This document shows, one piece after another, positions 58,140-64,000 of a stretch of 64,000 nucleotides of DNA. The notes under the pieces were generated by a model, which was not told the DNA's origin, made no database searches, and saw nothing but the letters and a program-made list of their open reading frames with translations. A program made the translations under genes and the position numbers. Source of the stretch: Gigaspora margarita (lineage: Eukaryota > Glomeromycota > Glomeromycetes > Diversisporales > Gigasporaceae); the NCBI GenBank assembly GCA_009809945.1, contig WTPW01000011.1:586335-650334 (forward strand), in the 5' to 3' direction. How positions within the stretch are numbered: the stretch's first letter is position 1; each line of letters starts with the position of its first letter.

Positions 58140-59395
58140 GAAAAAATTAATAAAAAGTTATAAAATCTTATAATTTACAAATTCTTATTAATTAATTCTA
58201 ACTTGATGCACTAAGTAAACTTATTTAGTATTTAAAAATACATTAAATTGGCAGAATTATTTTTATTTTATTTGAAATTTAGAGAATAGATGCTTAATTT
58301 TGGATTTTTGATCAAAAAAGTCAAATTTAAGCATCTTTTCTCCAAATTTTAAATAAAAAAATTTGGCTGATTTAAATATATTTTAGGTGCTAAAGTTTAC
58401 TTAGTGCATTAAGTTAGAAATAATTAGTAAAATCTTGTAAATTATAAGATTTTATAGAATTTTATTAATAGAATTCTATAAAATTTTATGATTTACAAAT
58501 TTTTATTAATTAATTCTAACTTTATGCTCTAAGTAAACTTGTCCAAAATCTACAAATACTTTAAATTGGCCAAATTGTTTTTATTTTCTTGAAATTTGGA
58601 GAAAAGATGCTTAAATTTGTTTTTTTTGATCAAACCCCCAAAATTATGCATCTATTCTCTAAATTTCAAGTAAATAAAAATAATTTTGCTAATTTGATGC
58701 AATTTTAGGTGTTGAATAAGTTTACTTAGTGCAATAAGTTAGAATTAATGAATAAAAATTTGTGAATTATAAGTTTTTATAGAATTTTATTAATAAAATT
58801 CTATAAAAATTTATAATTCATAAATTTTATTAATTAATTCTAACTTATTGCACTAAATAAACTTATTTAACACCTAAACTTATATCAAATTGCAGAATTA
58901 TTTTTTATTTTATTTGAAATTTAGAGAATAGATGCATAATTTTGGATTTTATTAAAAAAATCAAATTTATACATATTTTCAAGTAAAATAAAAATAATTC
59001 TGCTAATTTAAAGTATTTGTAGATTCTAACAAGTTTTACTTAGTGCATACAGTTAAAATTAATTAATAAAACTTTGTAAATTATAAGATTTCATAAAATC
59101 TTATGATTCACAAGATTTTACTAATTGATTCTAACTTAATGCACTAAGTAAACTTAATCAGTACCTAAAATACATTAAATTGGCTAAATTTTTTTATTTT
59201 ACTTTGAAACTTAGAAAAAAGATACTTAAATTTGACTTTTTTTGATCAAATTCCAAAATTAAGCATCTATTTTCTAAATTTCAAGTGAAATAAAAATAAT
59301 TTGGCTGATTTGATGTGTTTTTAGGTGCTTAATAAGTTTACATAATGCATAAAGTTAGAATTAATTAATAAGAATTTGTGAATTATATAATTTTA
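58140..59395. repeat. Tandem array of four palindromes, about 300 bases each
   Basis: Units at about 58140-58460, 58465-58775, 58800-59095 and 59090-59395. Each opens with a variant of AATTAATTCTAACTTGATGC and ACTAAGTAAACTTATT, runs through TTATTTTATTTGAAATTTAG and ATAGATGCTTAATTTTGGA, then returns as the inverted copy to AGTTTACTTAGTGCATTAAG. Short linkers of TATAGAATTTTATTAATA, also palindromic, join them. Confidence 0.88.
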
Positions 59396-60479
59396 AAAAA
59401 TTTAATTTGAACTAGCCTGAACTGAGCTTAGACTTGACTAAAAACTCTAAATATAAAAATCTGCGTTTAGTCTAAAAATCAAACCAAACTCAGACTTGAC
59501 TAAAGTCCAGTTCGAGTTTAGCCTGTAGATGCACTACTTAGTATCTAAGACACTAAAAAGAATAATAATAAAGATAATTATATTAAATAGTTCATTTTAG
59601 ATTTTCTTGTACAATATATTAATTATTGTTATTAAAAATATACAAAAATGGTTCTGATTGTGAAGCCAATTTTTCTATTACTATTTCTGAAATTTCATTG
59701 TCTATTTTTTTATCTTCTAAGCTCCTCTACTTCAAAAAAAAACAAACATTTCTTGATTATTGTATGTATATTAACTATCTAAAAAGGATAATTGGTATTT
59801 TAAGAATTTGATCTTATATATAATCATATCAAATTGTTTTTCTTTTACATTTATAAAAACCAATAAATAAAGGTCTTTTAAATTTTATAATGCCATAAAA
59901 CTATCTAATTAGCAAATGATAAGTAATCAAATTCTCCTAAAGGTATTAACAAAATTAACTAAAAATAATTTAGAATATATATATGCAAATAGGTCACAAG
60001 CTAAGCCCAAACTATAACAACAGAATTTGTAACACAAACTCATGACAAGAACTTATAATCAGCTCCATTTTATAGTTCAAATTTATCCTAATATTATTGG
60101 TTCTATTGTGGGGTATTAATTGTAATACTATAATGATTAATCATAGTATTAGTAATAGTATCTCTTAAACTGTAATGCAGACAAATTTGCTTGCTAAAAT
60201 TTTTTTTTGTTTGTAATTTTGTAATTACAAAAAAAATTATTATGCTTACCCACTCTATTTCTAAGTAAAATAAAAATTTGAGTTATAATTAGTTATTATT
60301 TTGTAAAATTTGTAATTTAATTTTAATATTATTACAAATATTTAATTTTAAATTCAACCAATTCTAAACATTTATTATAAAAATTTTTTAAAAATTTTCA
60401 AAATTTTATAAGTTTCCAACTCCAATAAAGGGTTTTTACTACTAATTAAAGTTAATATTATATTATAAATTTTAAAAAA
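59396..60479. other. No gene recognised
   Basis: A short block (59405-59540) repeats AACTAGCCTGAACTGAGC / CTTAGACTTGACTAAA themes; the rest is AT-rich without features. A 61-codon frame at 59626-59811 has no support. Confidence 0.45.
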
Positions 60480-60490
60480 TTTTACTAATT

Positions 60491-61284
60491 CCTGTGGGTC
60501 GATAGCGTAGTGGTTGCGCTCCCAGGACTTAAGCCGTTCCTCACGCAAGGTCGCCGGTTCAAGTCCTACTGAAGACTGAAGAACTTTAATTTCTACGTTT
60601 GGCCACGAGATGGATGTACTTGAACTAGGATGCTAGGACCACGTGCAGCGGCACAGCCACTTAGAAAATTTCTTCAGGTTAGGTCCCTAATATAGGAAAG
60701 TTAAATCTGGTTAAAATCCCCCAGTTGAAATAGAATGGGTCAGCTGGTTACGGGCAGCTGGACTTATAAGGAAATGGTAAATCTGGTTAAATCCCCCAGT
60801 TGAAATAGGATGGGTCAGCGGACTATGGTCAGCTGAACTTAATGAACACAAGGCTTATTCCGGTTAAATTCCCCGGTGAAAGGGGGTCAACTGGCTACAA
60901 ACCGGTTGGATCAATTAGGAAAGTCCCTCGAAGAAAAACCGGTTCGGAACCAAACTCGGAAGGAAGTACCTGGAGCAGATATGGAAGGACCCTATACATG
61001 CGGCCGGCAGAGTCACTTAACTCCTTAAAGCTGTCTATAGACACCGATAAACGGGCGAGGCACACCGGGTGACGGGCCCGCCGGACTCAGCCAGGGAAAT
61101 CAGATGGAGGAGGGGAGGGACAGGCTGGACTTCGTAGGACAATACAAATAGATTAGGAAATAAGACTGTAACACATAATGTAGGGGCCCCATGGGGCCTG
61201 TGATTAATAAAATATAGGTTAATAAAAAGCCACAAACAGCGGGTTCGGGAGGCCGTGCCTGAACAAATTTAAAAAAAAAAAAAT
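60491..61284 (+). mobile_element. tRNA-derived SINE, about 790 bases, with TSD and poly(A)
   Basis: TTTTACTAATT flanks both sides (60480-60490, 61285-61295). The head holds a pol III A box TAGCGTAGTGG (60503-60513) and B box GGTTCAAGTCC (60556-60566) at tRNA-like spacing. The body contains three imperfect repeats of about 75 bases (from about 60705, 60779 and 60857; CTGGTTAAATCCCCCAGTTG theme), a GC-rich stretch, and ends in an A run (61271-61283). It is much richer in G+C than anything around it. Length is large for a SINE. The frames 60842-61072 (+) and 61035-61235 (-) lie in its body and are not called. Confidence 0.88.
60495..60572 (+). ncRNA. tRNA-like head of the SINE (internal pol III promoter)
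   Basis: A and B boxes as described for the SINE, with CTTAAGC in the position of an anticodon loop and an extended variable region, which suggests descent from a leucine or serine tRNA. I could not fold a clean acceptor stem, and the sequence runs on into the SINE body, so it is a promoter module and not a tRNA gene. Confidence 0.7.
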
Positions 61285-61295
61285 TTTTACTAATT

Positions 61296-61684
61296 TAGTT
61301 GTTTATCAAAACTAATTCTATATTTTGAATTAAGACTATAGGGGTAGAAATTAAATTAAAAAAGTTTGTAAAGAGTAAAGACAAAATTTAACTTAAACTT
61401 TTTTTAAATTTATAATATTTTTATTATATAGACAACTTTACTTTTTTTTTATAAAATAAAAATAAAATATTACTATTTTATAATCCTTATTTTCAAATAT
61501 GATTTTATAAATTTTTTTTTAAATATATTAAATTTTGTCAAAATTAGATCAAACACTAATGATTTAAAATTTTATAGCCAAATTTGCCTGCTAAAATTTA
61601 CTGTTTAAGGGATAGTGTTAATGTGTATAACAAATATATTCATTATTGGATAACAATTCTAGATGGTTAAAAAAAGAATTAGTA
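61296..61684. other. AT-rich sequence, nothing recognised
   Basis: Spacer between the SINE and the TA-flanked MITE. Confidence 0.4.
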
Positions 61685-62136
61685 CAGTACCGGACAGTAA
61701 AAACTATCTATTTTTTTTGGTATTGTTTAAAATCTAATAACTTCACAACAAGTAATTATTTTAAAAATCCCTTTTACAAATTTTTTATTTGTAACCTAAA
61801 CTACAAATCTGTAAGACAGATTTTTGATATCTTGCTTTTTAAAGAAGTTATAAGGGTTTAAAGTTTAGCAACTTTTATAGTAACATAGAACTTTGGCTCA
61901 GGACAATCGACCAATCAGATTGCCATATAATCACGTGCTTGTGATTTGATTGGTTAATATTTATTATTAAAATTATATAAAATCCAAAATTTGGCGCTTA
62001 TTATATAAAAAAATAAATTTTATATTTTTAACCAATCATATTTTGTTACACAAAAATTAGCCAATCAGAATCGTTATAAAATTCTCAAATTTGGCACCTT
62101 TAAAAAAAAATGGATGGTTTTTGCTATCCGGTACTG
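61685..62136. mobile_element. TA-flanked MITE with CAGTACCGGA ends
   Basis: CAGTACCGGACAGTAAAAAC at the left and TTTTTGCTATCCGGTACTG at the right are inverted ends, bordered by TA (61683-61684, 62137-62138), the form of Tc1/mariner-type elements. The interior repeats ACCAATCAGA/TGATTGG words (61907-62065). Non-coding, 452 bases. Confidence 0.85.
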
Positions 62137-62138
62137 TA

Positions 62139-62885
62139 TTATAATATAGAGTAAAAATGTAACTACTATACTTAACTTGATTAATAAAACTTTTCAAATT
62201 CTTGTTTCAAATATTTATGCCAATCTATTCTTGTTTTAGATTGATCAAGTCAACACCTTTGCCCTATATTACCCACATATATATATAAATAAAAAAAAAA
62301 CTAAACAGACAAAACAAAACATAAATACAAGAGAAAAAAGAAAAAGAGAGAAATAGCAAATCTTAATAATATTTTAGTCACATTGTTACAGAAGAGTATA
62401 GACCTTTGAAATGTACTCACCCAACTTCAAGTACAGGAAGCAGTTTTTTTTTTTATTTTGGAAAGAGAGCCAAAAATTAGTCTCTTTAATAAGTTTGATA
62501 AAACTGCTCCAAATTAGAGGGTTCATTAACCAAGTTCAGTTAATTATTAGGTGCAACTTAATTAGTATTCAGATGACCAACACAAGTAGAATTAATTGAA
62601 ATCTTGCTAACTGGTCCAGCTCTTGTATGGTTTGTACTATTTCTCAAATCAGAATTTGTATTGCTTGAAGATTTAATGGGTCTATTAAGAAGTTTGAAGC
62701 CATGTTTGGGGAAATAGACAAGGCTAGAAAAGTGGCCAATAAGATTCAGAAACTTCTTAAGGCACTAGGCTAGCTTCTAGTTATGCTTTAGAGTTTCATC
62801 AAATTTTTGGTAATCTTGAGTAAGGAAAATAGTGTTAATGAATCAATTTAGAACTGGCTTTAGAAATAATGTAAAGGATTTATTA
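62139..62885. other. No gene recognised
   Basis: Mixed AT-rich sequence. A 62-codon frame at 62411-62599 and the following GTTTGAAGCCATGTTTGGGG stretch have a coding-like look but no recognisable motif. Confidence 0.4.
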
Positions 62886-62989
62886 CTTAGGGGTGCCAGA
62901 AATCATCTGATTTCTATTTACTATATGGCCTACTCCCTATCTGACTGGTTTAAATAGCCAATCAAATTTCGCGTATATTAAATTATTAT

Positions 62990-63350
62990 TAAAAATATTT
63001 ATAAACTTTAATAGTTAATAACCTTTGATCTACTGGTCCAATTTGGACAATTTAACTACCAAAATGATTCACTCAAAGAGAGGATTCTAACAAGTCCAAA
63101 ATCACAAAAATCTAATTACAGGATCATAAGATCAACATAGATTTGTGTATTATTACTATATAGCATTTATTAAATAAATACTATGTAGTAATAATACACA
63201 AATCTATGTTGATCTTATGATCCTATGATAAGATTTTTGTAACTTTGGGCTAGTTAGAATCCTCTCTTTGAGAGGATCTTTTGATATTAAATTATCTAAT
63301 TGGACCAGTAGATCAAAAGTTATTTACTATTATATATTATTATTAGTTAG
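62990..63350. repeat. Palindrome related to 40345-40765
   Basis: TAACCTTTGATCTACTGGTCC, GATTCTAACAAGTCCAAAAT and TCATAAGATCAACATAGAT are answered in inverted order after a centre near 63170 (TATTTAATAAATA). The outer words match the palindrome at 40.3-40.8 kb; the centres differ. Confidence 0.88.
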
Positions 63351-63469
63351 AAACTACAATAAAGAAATCAGATTTCAATCCTGCACGCTGATTGGTCTTT
63401 TATTCATGATTTGATTGGATAGCTCATGGCACGTGCACTTATATCATTTTGATATAATCTATATACCTA

Positions 63470-63976
63470 AAACAAATTCGACCGTAGTGTGTGGAAAAAC
63501 TTATTTTTTCATACATTTCATTGTGTTAATAGTAATAGTGATGACGGCTAAGCTTACGTTAAATACTATTATTTGTCAACTTCAGAAAATATGACCGTTG
63601 TGTGGAAAACCTTATTTTTACAACCGGTTAATATCTATCTATATGACATAATTTTGGGTCATTTTTATTGGCCGTATCCAAAAAAACGTGATCAAGTTGT
63701 GGGAAAACTTATTTTTCATACATTACATTGTGTTAATAGTGATTACGGGCTAAGCTTACGATTAAATATTATTATTTGGTCAACTTCAAAAACGTGATCT
63801 TTGTGTGGGAAACTTATTTTTACAACCGGTTGATGACGACAGAATTAAACTTACCAATTTTATCTATCTGCATGTTATAATTTTGGGTTGTTTTTATTGG
63901 CTGTATCCAAAAAACGTGATCAAGTTGTGGGAAAACTTACTTCATTGTATTAATAATGACGACGGTAAGTCGATCG
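63470..63976 (+). repeat. Tandem repeat, about 210-228 bases, more than two copies
   Basis: GTGTGGAAAAACTTATTTTT, CATTGTGTTAATAGT, GGCTAAGCTTACG, TTTTACAACCGGTTAAT and TTTTATTGGCCGTATCC recur in order from 63480, 63690 and 63918. The frame 63573-63797 reads across two copies and is not called. Confidence 0.85.
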
Positions 63977-64000
63977 GTTTTTTTTTTTTTTTTTTTTTTT
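63977..64000. repeat. Terminal poly-T
   Basis: An uninterrupted T run to the window end. It may be the inverted poly(A) tail of a retroposon continuing beyond the window. Confidence 0.8.

Noticed and set aside
60495-60572. A functional tRNA gene
   Set aside because: A and B boxes fit, but no clean acceptor stem; TSD and poly(A) enclose a longer SINE.
60842-61072. 76-codon frame with low AT content
   Set aside because: Lies in the SINE body; composition reflects the element, and there is no domain.
62886-63400. Larger element around the palindrome with GGGGTGCCAGAAATCA start
   Set aside because: The right end lacks the matching terminus; only AAATCAGATTT pairs.

Overview
The window reads as repeat-dominated nuclear DNA of a eukaryote, most likely an arbuscular mycorrhizal fungus (Glomeromycotina). 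The basis is: very AT-rich sequence, a single spliced gene with short GT..AG introns, a tyrosine-kinase-like (TKL) protein kinase with the activation-segment wording AYIDPRC that I associate with the expanded kinase families of these fungi, and LINE and Ty3-type retrotransposon remnants. The species assignment is inference. I see no bacterial, organellar or rRNA signature and no CRISPR array.

Layout. 0.7-18.7 kb is a nested retrotransposon block: an LTR repeat (679-1357), broken Ty3-type gag and protease whose protease is split by a palindromic Mutator-like element (3370-4070), two further inverted-repeat elements with T-rich filler and an assembly gap, a decayed LINE with ORF1 and an EN-RT-RNase H ORF2 (7.6-15.96 kb), and a second LTR copy split by a 2.1-kb element. 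18.7-21 kb holds GACGAAAC-motif arms flanking a MITE and a TA-flanked element. 21.6-24.0 kb is the only gene that looks intact: a four-exon kinase-LRR gene on the minus strand. 24-35 kb is intergenic DNA with inverted-repeat elements, including a 1-kb palindrome interrupted in one arm. 35.6-38.9 kb is a second decayed LTR retrotransposon (zinc knuckle, integrase, 3' LTR). 39-41 kb has two palindromes. 41.6-44.8 kb is a 5'-truncated LINE tail with target-site duplication and poly(A), itself split by a 2.5-kb element. 44.8-54.7 kb is dominated by degenerate tandem repeats, with several hAT-type MITEs, a Tc1/pogo-like foldback and a gag-fragment palindrome. 55-64 kb has a second copy of the LTR-splitting element, a LINE 3' tail, a tandem array of four palindromes, a long tRNA-derived SINE, a TA-flanked MITE, another palindrome and a tandem repeat running into terminal poly-T.

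How the parts relate. Almost nothing here is coding. The structural theme is inverted duplication: long palindromes recur every few kilobases, and at least three carry a transposon in exactly one arm, the intact arm or a neighbouring copy showing the pre-insertion sequence. Target-site duplications let the nesting order be read directly. The kinase gene is an island in this landscape. Boundaries of repeats were set by eye from matching ends and may move by a few bases; all superfamily names rest on TIR and TSD form, not on database searches.
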